From contig BAAHQB010000122.1 in assembly GCA_054601695.1 (NCBI GenBank), positions 62,001 through 126,000 on the forward strand: a stretch of DNA of 64,000 nt, in the 5' to 3' direction. A program made the translations under genes and the position numbers. Positions 12,150 through 56,239 of the stretch are shown piece after piece (the first letter of the stretch is position 1; each line of letters starts with the position of its first letter). Source of the DNA: Amorphochlora amoebiformis (taxonomy: Eukaryota > Cercozoa > Chlorarachniophyceae). The notes beneath the pieces were generated by a model. That model searched no databases. It saw nothing but the letters and a program-made list of their open reading frames with translations, and was not told the DNA's origin.

Positions 12150-12360
12150 ACGATTAACCCAACCCGAACTCTAACGTGAACCCTAACCCGAACCCTAATC
12201 CTGAAACCTGACCTCGAACTCAAACCCTAATCCAAACCTAAACCTATGTGTAATCCGATCTGTAACAACCCTAACCCTAGGTTAGGGTTAGGGTTAGGGT
12301 TAGGGTTAGAGTTAGGGTTAAGGTTAGGGTTAGGGTTAGGGTTGGAGTTAGGGTTATAGC
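12150..12360. repeat. telomere-like inversion point, CCCTAA then TTAGGG
   Basis: Degenerate CCCTAA variants up to 12279 switch within a few bases (CCCTAACC, CTA, GGTTAGGG) to TTAGGG units that continue to 12355. This makes a short tail-to-tail palindrome. Confidence 0.9.
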
Positions 12361-12387
12361 TTATTAGAACGAGAGAGTAGTATTTGC

Positions 12388-12990
12388 TACAACTCTCTCT
12401 CTTTCATTCTCTCTGTTTCTCTCTCTTTCATTCTCTCTTTTTCTCCCTCTCTTTCATTCTCTCTCTTTCTCCCTCTCTTTCATTCTCTTTCTGTTTCTCT
12501 CTCTCTCTTATTCTCTCTCTTTCATTCTCTTTCTGTTTCTCTCTCTCTCTTATTCTCTCTCTTTCTCTCTCTCTTTCATTCTCTCTCTTTTTCTCTCTCT
12601 CTTTCATTCTCTCTCTTTTTCCCCCTCTCCTTCATTCTCTCTCCTTTTCTCCCTCTCTTTCATTCTCTCTCTTTCTCCCTCTCTTTCATTCTCTTTCTGT
12701 TTCTCTCTCTATCTTATTACCTCTCTTTCCCTCTTTCTTTCATTCTCTCTCTTTTTCTCTCTCTTTTTCATTCTCTCCCTTTCATTCTCTCTCTCTCTAT
12801 CTCTCTCTTTCATTCTCTTTCTTTCAGTCTCTCTCTCTTTCATTCTCTCTCTTTCATTCTCTTTCTTTCAGTCTCCCTCTTTTTTTCTCTCTCTTTCTTT
12901 CTCTCTCTCTCTCTCTTTCATTTCTCTCCTTTCTCTCTCTCTCAGTTTTCTCTCTCCCAGTTTTCTCTCTCCCAAGATGTATTCCTCTCT
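12388..12990. repeat. polypyrimidine (TC)n microsatellite
   Basis: About 600 bp with almost only C and T on the plus strand, in a loose repeat of CTCTCTTTCATTCTCTCTCTT. The long Leu/Ser/Phe frame across it is a repeat artefact. Confidence 0.95.
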
Positions 12991-13009
12991 TCTCTCTCTT
13001 TATTAAAAG

Positions 13010-13275
13010 GGTTAGGCTAGCGCTAACACTAGGGTTAGGGTTCGAGGTATAGCTACGGACGAGGATTAGGGTTAGGGTTAGGGTTAGGGTTAGGGTTAGG
13101 GTTAGGGTTAGGGTTAGGGTTAGTTACTCTTGAAACACGGCAGATTCCCGCAGAGTTACAGGTTAAAAAGCCTTTCATTGCTTCGTTGAAGAGGGAATAG
13201 CTGATTAGGTTAGAGTTAGGGTTAGGGTTACGGTTAGGGTTAGGGTTAGGGTCAGGGTTAATGTGAGGGTTTTGG
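13010..13275 (+). repeat. telomere-like blocks, TTAGGG on +
   Basis: 13066-13122 is nine consecutive perfect units; 13203-13262 is a second, less regular run. A 70-bp island between them is unassigned. Confidence 0.9.
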
Positions 13276-13289
13276 GTTGGAATAATAAG

Positions 13290-13745
<456 letters not shown>

Positions 13746-13759
13746 GTTGTGTCACGATG

Positions 13760-13845
<86 letters not shown>
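13760..13845. repeat. (TA)n array
   Basis: Pure TA for about 85 bp between the LTR-like fragment and a GC-richer unique segment. Confidence 0.95.
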
Positions 13846-13849
<4 letters not shown>

Positions 13850-14040
13850 ATGGAAGCTCGGTACAACCGGGTATTACCCGTCACTACCAGATACTATGCA
13901 GTACTACTGGCAAGGTAATCTCTGAGCAATCTCCGAGATCTCTAGCGATCTCGGGCATACCTTCCACAACACTGTCGAACTGTACAGATACCTAATGTCA
14001 TGCCAAGTCTAACTATGCTACTTAGAACGATGCACTAATT
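13846..14040. other. GC-richer unique segment, unassigned
   Basis: About 190 bp with short internal inverted words (GGGTATTACCC; GAGATCTCTAGCGATCTC). It has no splice-flanked exon. It may belong to the adjacent LTR-like insertion. Confidence 0.35.
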
Positions 14041-15245
<1,205 letters not shown>

Positions 15246-15259
15246 CACATATATATACA

Positions 15260-15420
15260 TAACCTCAGGCGGGAGGAGGGGTGTGAGTCAGCGATCATCG
15301 CAAACACGAAAGCGGAATGACGGGTGCTAGGGCCAACGGTGTCACTGTGATCTACCAGGATGCCCGCGCTGTGTTGTTCAAACATATGTTTGATTTTTCC
15401 AGAATTATTTGAATTCAAAT
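15260..15420 (-). CDS. candidate minus-strand exon, end of DH domain
   Basis: The minus strand shows an open frame with donor CTGAG|GTTATG near 15262, reading [20 protein letters not shown] then [11 protein letters not shown]. The segment from STRHSAFVF onward can be aligned by eye with the DH stretch QRIxRYxLLLxxLxxxTPxxH. The acceptor and the phase relative to the exon at 15998-16040 do not fit simply, so an exon may be missing or the frame may be wrong. The plus strand also has an open frame here ([17 protein letters not shown]), so strand is not certain. Confidence 0.3.
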
Positions 15421-15499
15421 TTTCGTTTCGTATAAAGAGGTGTGGCTTTGTATTATTATGTTTGTAGGTATGTGTGTATTGTATGGGTATATATATATA

Positions 15500-15990
<491 letters not shown>

Positions 15991-15997
15991 TATATAC

Positions 15998-17631
<1,634 letters not shown>

Positions 17632-17744
17632 CTATGTATATATATGTATATAAATATATATATATATATATATGTATATATATTGATATATACATATATA
17701 TATATATATATATGATATAAATATTATATATATATATATAATAT

Positions 17745-17793
<49 letters not shown>

Positions 17794-17795
17794 TG

Positions 17796-17850
17796 TTCAT
17801 TCATATGACATATGGAATGACAACTATTTCCCATAGTCCTTCCTCCTAAA
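17796..17850 (-). pseudogene. decayed copy of DH exon 17555-17631
   Basis: On the plus strand GACATATGGAATGACAACTA then TTTCCCATAGTCCTTCC closely matches 17582-17619 (GACATATGGTACGACAACCA then TTTCCCATAGTTCTTTCC). In the DH frame this copy has a stop where the intact exon has TGG. It lies about 210 bp upstream of the intact exon in the minus-strand direction. Confidence 0.7.
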
Positions 17851-17912
17851 ATGTAATGTGTATATATTACTTATTGATATAAATATATATATATATATAT
17901 ATATATTATACA

Positions 17913-17952
<40 letters not shown>

Positions 17953-18001
17953 AGTGTACATTCATATCTATATATTATGTATATATGTATATGTATAATA
18001 T

Positions 18002-18032
<31 letters not shown>

Positions 18033-18036
18033 ATTA

Positions 18037-18091
<55 letters not shown>

Positions 18092-18179
18092 CTACCCCGA
18101 AATCCATTCACATCCACAATATGCAATCATGTACATATACATCTCAAACCTATTCTACACTAACAGAAGATATAACATC

Positions 18180-18870
18180 TATGTCAACCTCTCATAACGC
18201 AACACTAATCGCTCATAACCTAATCCTAATCTCTCATAACCTAACCCATATCCCGCATAACCTAACCCTTATCCCTCATAACCTATGACCCTAACAACCT
18301 AACCCTAACCGCTCTTATTCTAACCGTAATCGCTCATAATCGAACCCTTATCCTCATAACCTAACCCTTATAACCTTACCCTAACCTCTCCTTACCTAAC
18401 CCTAATCGCACAAAATCGAACCATAATCGCTCATAACTTAACCCTAATAACCTTCCCCTTACCTGTCTTAAACCGATTAGCTCAAAATCGAACCCTAATC
18501 GCTGACAATCGAACCCCTAATCGCTGACAATCGAACCCCTAATCGCTGACAATCGAACCCCTAATCGCTGACAATCGAACCCCTAATCACTCATAACCTT
18601 CATCCTAATCCTCACTTACCACAAACCATACCAACCCTAACCCTATCCTACTACGAACGGTAACCCTAACCCTACGACACCTAACCCTAACTATAATCCT
18701 AACCCTAACCCTAACTGTAACGCTAACGCTAACACTAGCCCTAACTCCTAGTGTAGTTGCCACTATACTGATCAAGCACCCTCTAACCCTAACCCTAACC
18801 CTAACCCTAACCCTAACTCTAACCCTAACCCTAACCTAAGCGTTACCCTAACTCTAATATGCTAATCCTA
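18180..18870 (-). repeat. degenerate CCCTAA-type block with 22-bp tandem repeats
   Basis: CCTAACC-type words alternate with CTCATAACC and AATCGCT words. At 18498-18585 four nearly identical 22-bp units (AATCGCTGACAATCGAACCC plus CT) occur head to tail. From 18650 regular CCCTAA units predominate. Confidence 0.9.
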
Positions 18871-18889
18871 ACCCTAGGACTATTTTTAG

Positions 18890-18966
18890 GTGTTTTCACC
18901 GCTATATAGAAGATATGAGAGGTGGTCAAACCGCCTTTGTCGTCCATATTATCGTTTATCTAAGGA
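18890..18966 (+). CDS. candidate exon (VFSPLYRRYERW), unassigned
   Basis: After TTTTTAG at 18883-18889 a frame reads VFSPLYRRYERWSNRLCRPY then YRLSKE. The aromatic spacing recalls a DH helix, but this is weak. The first 14 bases with the TTAG are repeated at 5823 and, with changes, at 7779. It lies between a CCCTAA block and a TTAGGG block. Confidence 0.3.
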
Positions 18967-19140
18967 GTTAGGGTTAGGTTAGGGTTAGGGTTAGGGTTAG
19001 GGTTAGGGTTAGGGTTAGGGTAAGGCTAGTATTTGTGGCTGGGTTTGAATTCGGATTGAGATGAGGGTTAGGGTTGGGGTTAGGGTTAGGGTTAGGGTTA
19101 GCGATATAGTTACGGTTAGGGTTAGTTTAGGGTTAGGGTA
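18967..19140 (+). repeat. telomere-like block, TTAGGG on +
   Basis: Eight near-perfect units from 18967 to 19023, then degenerate units to 19140. Confidence 0.9.
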
Positions 19141-19204
19141 AGGATGAGTTGCTTTTTTGTTGTAATGTTCCGAATTTTGCATTGTGTGTGTATATCTGTT
19201 TTGA

Positions 19205-19298
<94 letters not shown>

Positions 19299-19358
19299 TA
19301 TGTATGTGCACACATTCCTACACACCATACGCACACACACACACACCCACACACACAG

Positions 19359-19449
<91 letters not shown>

Positions 19450-19571
19450 TAAACATACGCATATACATACACAAACACACATATATATATATATATATGT
19501 ATTTATACATATATATAAATATATATATATGTATATATTTATACATGTATATATATATGTATATATATGTA

Positions 19572-19614
<43 letters not shown>

Positions 19615-19662
19615 CATATATTTGTGTCTATGTGTATATCTGTATGTGCATATATGTGTTCA

Positions 19663-19712
<50 letters not shown>

Positions 19713-19726
19713 CTGTATACATACAT

Positions 19727-19774
<48 letters not shown>

Positions 19775-19780
19775 TATATT
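19205..19780. repeat. (TA)n/(CA)n arrays
   Basis: TA runs with CA runs at 19331-19372 and 19390-19402; no unique sequence longer than about 30 bp. Confidence 0.95.
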
Positions 19781-19788
19781 TTGGTTAC

Positions 19789-22480
<2,692 letters not shown>

Positions 22481-22499
22481 ACACATTTGTACATATGCA

Positions 22500-23320
22500 A
22501 ACCTTTGTACACGACAAGAAACCATCCAATGACGCCCAAAATAACCCATGTGTTAGCTGAAATACAAATTAGAGAGAGGAAGACGAAGGAGAGGAAAGAG
22601 CGAGCGAAAGAAACAGTTAATTCAGGGGAAAAGAAGGGTATCACCTTGAAGTGAGATACGAAGCCACACACACATATGTAACGAAAAATGAACCAAATAC
22701 AGCGAACATGTTTTTGACCGCTCTCCATCAAAACCCCAAATTCGCAAACTACGAGCACGCAGTCTCAATTCGCGATCACACATATTCACCTCAATCATTC
22801 CGCTATTGATGCTGATACGGTTGTGTGGACAGGTACATGGAACAATATTCAATAGCCTCGAAGGTCACCCAAACACACTAAACACGCTCATGGACTTTCC
22901 CGATGAACAGATATCTACGTGTTTTTCTCCAATTATGAGGGATATTACTCACTTGTGCACGACCCTTTAGGCTCTTCAGACGTAGATATACCCTTTGCCT
23001 ACAGGGAAAGCATATCAATTCCTGCCAAATCCGAAACTCGCGCAAGTTTAGTCTTATTATTGATGACGTACCTTTGCCGGGATGACCTTTTTCTCCTTCC
23101 CCTCCTCTTCCTTTTGCTGGAAAAATTACAGAATTTGAAGGGAATGCGTTACAAACTACAAAAAGGGGAGGAATGCTTGAATTTTGGAAAAGGGGGGGTA
23201 AGAGCGGACCGGCCTACGCATCATCATGGTTTAGATGAAGCAAGTCGACCCAGCGCGCGAAATATTAATTATTTATATTAAACAAAAAAATATGTCGTTG
23301 ATCCGTTTTGGAATCTATCC
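22500..23320. other. unique low-repeat segment, coding potential unassigned
   Basis: About 800 bp of balanced composition with open frames on both strands (plus strand: GTIFNSLEGHPNTLNTLMDF near 22833; a 120-codon frame at 22919-23281). No frame combined a recognisable domain with clear splice sites. It may hold 5' exons or the promoter of the RhoGEF that follows. Confidence 0.35.
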
Positions 23321-23424
23321 AAAGTTCCCTAACACCGAGAATAATAATGTCCCCCATATTTTTGCCGAATCGGATAACGAAACATCCTAATATCGTCAAG
23401 AGCATGCTGTGCTGTTCACTGAAG

Positions 23425-30503
<7,079 letters not shown>

Positions 30504-30535
30504 GTATATATTTTCAAATACATATAGTAATAATT

Positions 30536-30820
<285 letters not shown>

Positions 30821-30930
30821 TATATATATTTGTATATATTAAATATGTATTATAATATTATGTATATAGATATACCTGTATATATCTCTAATATAGATAT
30901 GCACATATATATATATATTATATATATATC

Positions 30931-30985
<55 letters not shown>

Positions 30986-31042
30986 GTATATGTATATATG
31001 CACATACTATTTTATATAATATACTTATTTTTAACACATCAG

Positions 31043-31086
31043 GTGGATTCTTTTCTAAGTCTACAACCTGCGACCGCTGCAATAAA
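31043..31086 (+). CDS. candidate exon [14 protein letters not shown]
   Basis: Acceptor ACACATCAG, 44 nt, donor GTCAAT, reading [14 protein letters not shown] in phase 0 to phase 2. It sits between (TA)n and a CCCTAA block and may continue the RhoGEF of 23.4-30.5 kb. No domain is recognised. Confidence 0.35.
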
Positions 31087-31089
31087 GTC

Positions 31090-31556
31090 AATTCTTAACC
31101 CACACCTTAACCCTAACCGTAAACCCAATCTTAACCTCAATCCCTTACCTCAACCCAACCCTAACGTTAACCCTAACACTAACCCTGGCCGTAACCTATT
31201 CCTAACTCTATTCATAACTATATTACAGCCTAACATATTATAAACCTAACCTTTATACTAACCATAACCTTAATAATCCTAATCTTAACCCTATTCTTTC
31301 CCTTATTCCTTCTCCTATTCCCAACCTAAACCTATAATACTTACCTTAACCTTAACCCCAACCTTAACCTTAACCCTGACCCTAGCCGTCCCCACTAACC
31401 CTATTCCAAACCCTATTCCAAACCCTATTCCTTAGCTTAACGTGTAATACTAACCCTAACCAATCCTAACCCAAACCCTAATCTAACCCTAACTCTAAAC
31501 ATAACTCTAACCCTGAACGTAACCCTAACCCTGGCCCTAACCCTAACACTAACCAG
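31090..31556 (-). repeat. degenerate CCCTAA-type block
   Basis: CCTAAC words with many variants over 460 bp, directly after the donor at 31087 and ending at an acceptor-like CCAG at 31556. Confidence 0.85.
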
Positions 31557-31639
31557 AGGATGTGTTCAAAGTGTACCCCGTTGCACTTAAGGCTAGTTGC
31601 CACGTCCAAAAATATGGCCCTGCGTACAAAGTCGAATCG
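31557..31639 (+). CDS. candidate Cys-containing exon RMCSKCTPLHL
   Basis: Acceptor CTAACCAG, 83 nt, donor GTACTT; reads RMCSKCTPLHLRLVATSKNM and on to TKSN in phase 0. A single C-X2-C pair is present, as in half of a zinc site. FYVE or similar fingers often accompany DH-PH proteins, but one Cys pair is not enough to claim one. Confidence 0.35.
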
Positions 31640-31814
31640 GTACTTTGAAACGTAAATTTACCTAAAAAACAAAACGAATTTGAGAGATGATGACATCCTA
31701 CCCCAACCCTAATTCTAGTTGTAAGTGTAATTCTAACGTGACTTAGAATAGAATTATATAATACTTAGCCGAAACACGGTTGGGACAAGCCAGACGGAGA
31801 GAATGTGTGATCAG

Positions 31815-31815
31815 G

Positions 31816-31862
<47 letters not shown>

Positions 31863-31946
31863 TATATTTCTAAATATGTGTATATATATGTGTATATGTA
31901 ATATATATGTATGTGTGTGTATATAAAAATATATATGTAAATATTT

Positions 31947-32012
<66 letters not shown>
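31815..32012. repeat. (TA)n arrays
   Basis: TA runs on both sides of a TATG/CATA-rich centre. Confidence 0.9.
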
Positions 32013-32570
32013 GTCCATGCCCGAAAAATAAAGGGCATTTCTCAACTGGTGAGGAGACTATGTAGCTAGGCACCCGTACTCCTTACACATTGCCCACCGC
32101 ACAAATCTCCGAGCTCAAGTGAAGGACACGCCCCCCAAATCGATCCATCGTCAGGAGAATAATCCCGGGGCTTCCCGGGGCTCCCCGGGGATTGACATAT
32201 TGGATTCCGGAATACGTGCCGAGATATTGCTGACACGTGTCGTCCAATCTGGAGTCTGGACACAGCTGGTCGATCAACGCGCGCGCTTGGCAACGCAAAA
32301 AGGGACTTTGCAACGTAGCCCAGTACAAAAGATTTGCCTTATGCGCCGCTGCGTGGGTCCATTGGTGTCTTCAGTAAAACTCGCGTAGCATGCGGGGCGC
32401 TCGTTGGGCGAAAAAATAAGGTTTGAGGGAACTCAGGAAGCAGCCCGCATATGCGTGGATGCGTCGTTTGTAGTTTGGGGTACCGAGTTGTTTAGGTGAA
32501 AACGTTCTGGTGATTAATGTTCAGAACGAGGAGGGGATGAGGGTGAGAGAAAGTGGGGGCAGACTGTTTA
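32013..32570. other. GC-rich unique island, coding potential on both strands
   Basis: The most GC-rich stretch between the two RhoGEF genes. It contains three close CCCGGGG words at 32163-32190 and ACACGTGTCG. The plus strand has an 89-codon frame from 32119 (including RAEILLTRVVQSGVWTQLV); the minus strand has frames of 75 and 81 codons. No domain or splice-bounded exon was identified. A promoter/5' exon region of the downstream gene, or a mobile fragment, are both possible. Confidence 0.4.
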
Positions 32571-32608
32571 TTGTCGCGCCGGTCTGAGTGATGGAATATA
32601 TATTATGC

Positions 32609-33042
<434 letters not shown>

Positions 33043-33049
33043 TTTCCGC

Positions 33050-33300
33050 TTGCATTCGCATATGATTCAATTCTTATTTTTGCTTGTATTAGGCATGTAG
33101 TTTCTATCTTGCTTGCGTGTAATTTTTACTTCTTGCTTTTATTAGGCAAATATGTCTTATTTTATGCCTGTATTTGGCATGGAATTCTTATTTCCTCCTT
33201 GTGTAATATAATTCTTATTTTTGCTTGTATTAAGGATGTAATTCCTATTATTTGTTTGCTTGCATGAGACACATAATTCTTATTTTTTGGTTTTATTAGG
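33050..33300. repeat. minisatellite, about 36-bp unit
   Basis: About seven degenerate copies of a unit containing ATTCTTATTTTTGCTTGTAT then TAGGCATGTA; clear copies start near 33068, 33126, 33184 and 33210. It ends at the acceptor of the first exon of the DH-cNBD-RGS gene. Confidence 0.75.
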
Positions 33301-33306
33301 ACGCAG

Positions 33307-51938
<18,632 letters not shown>

Positions 51939-52344
51939 GTAATTTTACCTTAGACTGACGTAGTTCTTTAGGTTAATATGTGATGTATACGTTTATATTT
52001 ATGTTGGTGAGTTCATAAGTTGGTAAACTGAGGTAACTTTATCTGAATCTACGTTTTCTTAGGTTGTTATGTGATATAGACTATTATGTTTCCAATGCAT
52101 TTATATGTTGGCTTTTTCTTAAGCAAGATGAGGGAATTTTAGCTACATCTAGCGTGATTCATCGGTTATTATGGGACATATACGTTTATATTTATGCCAT
52201 ATACATGTCATTATGAATGAATATGTGTATCAGATGTAAATTTAGCATGTATGTTTACATATGTACATATATATACATACATATACATGTACATATAGGT
52301 GTACATTGTATATAGGTATAATATATATGTATATATTCATATGT

Positions 52345-52604
52345 ACATACTCAAAAATTACCAAAGCTATTGAGTTTTTCTAGGAGAACTTTGCGATGCG
52401 TTGCCGTATAAATGTATACTATATATGTACATATTCATATTACGTACGCATAAATTACCAGAGCTTCTGAGTATTTCCAGGAGAACTATGCGGGTGCGGT
52501 GTCGAATGTTTATAATTTATAGTGTATAAATGTACATATATATTTATATCAGAGCATATTAATTCAATATCAGAGCTTCGGAAAGTTTCTAGGAGAGCTG
52601 GGGG
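52345..52604 (+). repeat. three copies of an exon-like unit; last one may be an exon
   Basis: AAATTACCAAAGCTATTGAG (52358), AAATTACCAGAGCTTCTGAG (52450) and AATATCAGAGCTTCGGAAAG (52566) start three related units, each followed by TT(C/T)C(T/C)AGGAGA. The third has acceptor ATCAG and a consensus donor GTGAGT at 52605, and 52574-52604 reads SFGKFLGELG. The hydrophobic pattern could complete the RGS C-terminus. Its 5' phase does follow exon 51891-51938. Confidence 0.55.
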
Positions 52605-52669
52605 GTGAGTATACTGTCTCTACCGCTGTCAAGAATAAGGGAAGCAAACAACGAGGTTCTTATGTATAC

Positions 52670-53236
52670 ACATATATATATATATATAATATATATATGC
52701 ACACATATTTATATATATATATATATATATATATGGGTACATATATATGTATTACCTATATGATTATATATATATACATAGGTACATAATCATATACACA
52801 CATATGTACATATATATATGTATATATATACATGTGTGTGTGTGTGTGTTTGTATACTGTTGCTCCAGCCTCTCCCTTTAGCAGTCATGTAGCTTCGTAT
52901 TGTAACATGCAAGCTAGGCACAATATTTGTAACGTATTAGACCAGTCCGTTATGTGAAAGTCCTTTTTGCACGTGAAAAAACACATTTAAGGGGAAGGTA
53001 GGTGTTCTTGAATTTTGGGGACTCTGGAATAAAAAGACAAAGCACTCTCGTTTTTAATTGATAACAATATATTTAAATATATTAAATATGTACATACACA
53101 TGTATGTATATATATATATATACACCGAAATATATTAGTAATATATTAGTAACCGTCTACATATGAGCACAGATAACATTTTTATCATATTCACTCTTAC
53201 ACATCTACTATGTCTATTGAGATGTATATAATTATA

Positions 53237-53314
<78 letters not shown>

Positions 53315-53410
53315 ATATATGTATGTATAGATATATACACATACATTGTGCATACATGTATAATTCTATGTATATATCTATGTGTATATGTATGTATTGT
53401 TTACTTAATA

Positions 53411-53448
<38 letters not shown>

Positions 53449-53460
53449 AAAAGGAGGATC
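52670..53460. other. mixed AT-rich region, no supported gene
   Basis: (TA)n and CATA repeats flank a unique 190-bp island at 52855-53045. That island has an A-rich end and no splice-flanked frame, and could be 3' UTR of the preceding gene. (TA)n resumes at 53240-53310. Confidence 0.4.
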
Positions 53461-53570
53461 TCATCATGAACTTCCAAACCTCAACTTCTCTAAAGAAAAT
53501 GGTCATTAGATGTGTTTATATATATGTCAATATATGGAAATATCTATATATATATATATATGTATAGAAA

Positions 53571-53622
<52 letters not shown>

Positions 53623-54000
53623 CACAAAGCCAAGTGGTTTAGCAGAACACAAATGCATAGCCGACATAGTATAAAACAATAATCCACACCAGTGTTGTGC
53701 ATGCCTTTATTCTATGAAAAAACAAGAAATGACGCTTCTTTTAACCAAGAGACTCCAACAACATATATTTACACATCTACTGAACGTATCAATATACATC
53801 AATCTATACATTTATATATATATATACATGTATATGTATATATTTATGTATAAATATATATATATATATATTAGTATATCAATATATAGTAACATATATG
53901 TATATATGTATATATAATTTATATATACATACATATCAATAAATCGTAGGAACGAATAGTTTCCGACTTTGTGGTCCAAAAAGAGCCTTATCATGGTCCT
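53461..54000. other. AT-rich unique sequence, no supported gene
   Basis: Short frames only (for example [19 protein letters not shown] from 53453 and an 18-codon frame near 53720); splice signals are poor. TA runs at 53575-53620 and 53815-53870. Confidence 0.35.
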
Positions 54001-54425
54001 AACCTAACCATAGCACTAAGCCTAACCTAACCCTAACGCTACCCCTAACCCTAACCCTTACCCTAATCCAGCCCTAGTTCTAAAATATCCAGAATACCAA
54101 CTCCAACCCTAAGTGTAACCCTGACCAACCTATCCCTAAGCCTGATATTAACGTTAACTCTAACCCTCATCCTAACTCTAACCCAACCCAATCCTAACTC
54201 TAACCCTAATTTTAAGTGAATTCCGTAACGCTACCCTCTAACTTTACCCTAACACTTACGCTATTTCGGACCCTAACTCTGAGACTAGAATTAACCCTAA
54301 CCCTAATTCTAGTCTCAGAGTTAGGGTTAGAGTATGTTAGGCTACAGTTTGATAGCGTTAAGGGTTACTGTTAAGCTTATCGTTATAAGTCAGTTAGGGG
54401 TTAAAAATAAGGTTAAGACTTGGTT
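54000..54425. repeat. telomere-like block with orientation switch
   Basis: Degenerate CCCTAA units from 54000 to 54303 change to TTAGGG orientation at a long inverted repeat (54270-54327) and fade out by 54420. Confidence 0.85.
54270..54327. repeat. perfect inverted repeat, 24-bp arms, 10-nt loop
   Basis: Left arm 54270-54293 (starts ACCCTAACTCTGAGACTAGA) is the exact reverse complement of right arm 54304-54327. The ten-base centre is ACCCTAACCC. It marks the point where telomere-like repeats switch strand. Confidence 0.95.
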
Positions 54426-54446
54426 TATTTTGGGTATTATTAATAA

Positions 54447-54451
54447 TATAT

Positions 54452-54510
<59 letters not shown>
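54447..54510. repeat. (TA)n with (GT)n
   Basis: TA run followed by a short TG run. Confidence 0.9.
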
Positions 54511-54515
<5 letters not shown>

Positions 54516-54593
54516 ATATTGATATGTATGTGTTTATATACATATTTTTATAGATAAATATATGTAAAAACGTATATAAATATATATATGTAC

Positions 54594-54626
<33 letters not shown>

Positions 54627-54676
54627 TATGTATATGTATACATATATATATACATATATATATATATATGTTGTAG

Positions 54677-54709
54677 GGCTAATACTCGTAGATCGAGAAA
54701 TCAGAGCAG
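54677..54709 (+). CDS. candidate exon [11 protein letters not shown]
   Basis: Acceptor TTGTAG, donor GTATGA, 33 nt reading [10 protein letters not shown] in one phase. Basic residues only; no domain. Flanked by (TA)n on both sides. Confidence 0.35.
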
Positions 54710-54729
54710 GTATGATTTGTATAAAAACG

Positions 54730-54783
<54 letters not shown>

Positions 54784-54846
54784 ATATAATATATATATAT
54801 ATATATACATATAAATAAACTTATGTATATAGATGTGTGTGTAGTT

Positions 54847-55045
<199 letters not shown>

Positions 55046-55049
55046 CAAT

Positions 55050-55270
55050 ATATATTACATACATACACATACATACACATAATACACGATATTATTATGG
55101 GATATTTCTTGTAAAAGAAGTCTATATACACAGCATGCGGATACATAACTCTTATATATATATAAATATATATATATATAATATGTACCTGTATGTACAA
55201 ATACACAATATATGAAATATATACGAAAATCTATTTGAACAATTACAAATGTCTACTTTTCATTTATGTG

Positions 55271-55311
<41 letters not shown>

Positions 55312-55620
55312 ATAAGTTTATACATATGACGATGTATATACACAAACATATATATTTATATGTACACATGTATTCATACATATATTGTATCCATTCTTAA
55401 TCACACCTAACCTGATCCCTCAGTTAAATATACATCCCTAAGTTCCATCCCCAACCCTAAACCTAGGCAACACTAACCCTAACCCTATCCATAATCCTAA
55501 CTAATGATAAGTCTAATGTATTAACGTAAAACAACCCTAACCTAAAGCCTGAGCGAAAGCCTAACCCAAACATATCTGTAAATGTAGCGTAAAAAATCCG
55601 AAAAAAATTGTATATTAAAC

Positions 55621-55654
<34 letters not shown>

Positions 55655-55729
55655 GTACATATATAGTTGTTTATATGTATATATATATATATAAAGGTTC
55701 ATACATATACACGTACATATATACACATA

Positions 55730-55782
<53 letters not shown>

Positions 55783-55800
55783 TTGTATATATGTATATAT
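55050..55800. other. AT-rich and degenerate CCCTAA sequence, no supported gene
   Basis: Unique AT-rich sequence to 55390, degenerate CCCTAA words at 55400-55570, then TA and CATA repeats. Nothing exon-like with both splice sites was found. Confidence 0.4.
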
Positions 55801-55809
55801 ATAACAAAG

Positions 55810-55848
55810 GTTTTCTGCATTTGTATTTTCTGGGCTATCAAAGGAAAG
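55810..55848 (+). CDS. candidate exon near 55.8 kb
   Basis: Acceptor AACAAAG, donor GTTAGA; frames [12 protein letters not shown] or [13 protein letters not shown] are both open. Short, weak signals, no family. Confidence 0.2.
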
Positions 55849-56005
55849 GTTAGAATAACACTTTGTGTATATGTATGTATATATGTATGTATGTATATAT
55901 GTATATATACATGCATATAAACTCCTATATTGTTATGTATTATGTATATATGCATATATATATATATATACAGATATAAATCTAACATACGCAAGAACAT
56001 AAAAG

Positions 56006-56050
<45 letters not shown>

Positions 56051-56097
56051 TGAGTGTATTCCTAGATATCCCCTTAACTTCAGCACTACCCAAGTAG

Positions 56098-56160
56098 TCT
56101 TAACCCTAACCCTAACCCTAAACATAACCCTAACCTAACGCTAACCCTAATCCAACTTCA
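56098..56160 (-). repeat. telomere-like block, CCCTAA on +
   Basis: A short run of CCCTAA units and variants ending at the acceptor of the candidate exon at 56162. Confidence 0.85.
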
Positions 56161-56161
56161 G

Positions 56162-56234
56162 CACTGCAGAGTCAGTAATTGAAGAACCAAATCTAGTTTC
56201 GATGTTCACGCCACAGGCAGGCAGTATAGTAGAG
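56162..56234 (+). CDS. candidate exon TAESVIEEPNLVSMF
   Basis: Acceptor CCAACTTCAG, 73 nt, donor GTCGAA, reading TAESVIEEPNLVSMFTPQAG and on to IVE. It has CCCTAA repeats on both sides. A short copy of its acceptor side (CTTAACTTCAGCACT) lies at 56071. No family recognised. Confidence 0.45.
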
Positions 56235-56239
56235 GTCGA

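Noticed and set aside
12384-13052. 222-codon Leu/Ser/Phe frame resembling a membrane protein
   Set aside because: It is a translation of a (TC)n microsatellite; composition follows from the repeat. The same holds for frames at 28187-28822, 46460-46840 and 61574-62042.
13130-13200. Island reading VTLETRQIPAELQVKKPFIA between telomere-like blocks
   Set aside because: No convincing splice pair and more than one open frame; could be an exon but not supportable.
13846-14040. tRNA or small RNA gene, because of short inverted words
   Set aside because: No cloverleaf, no B-box-like GGTTCGANNCC; the inverted words do not form a consistent fold.
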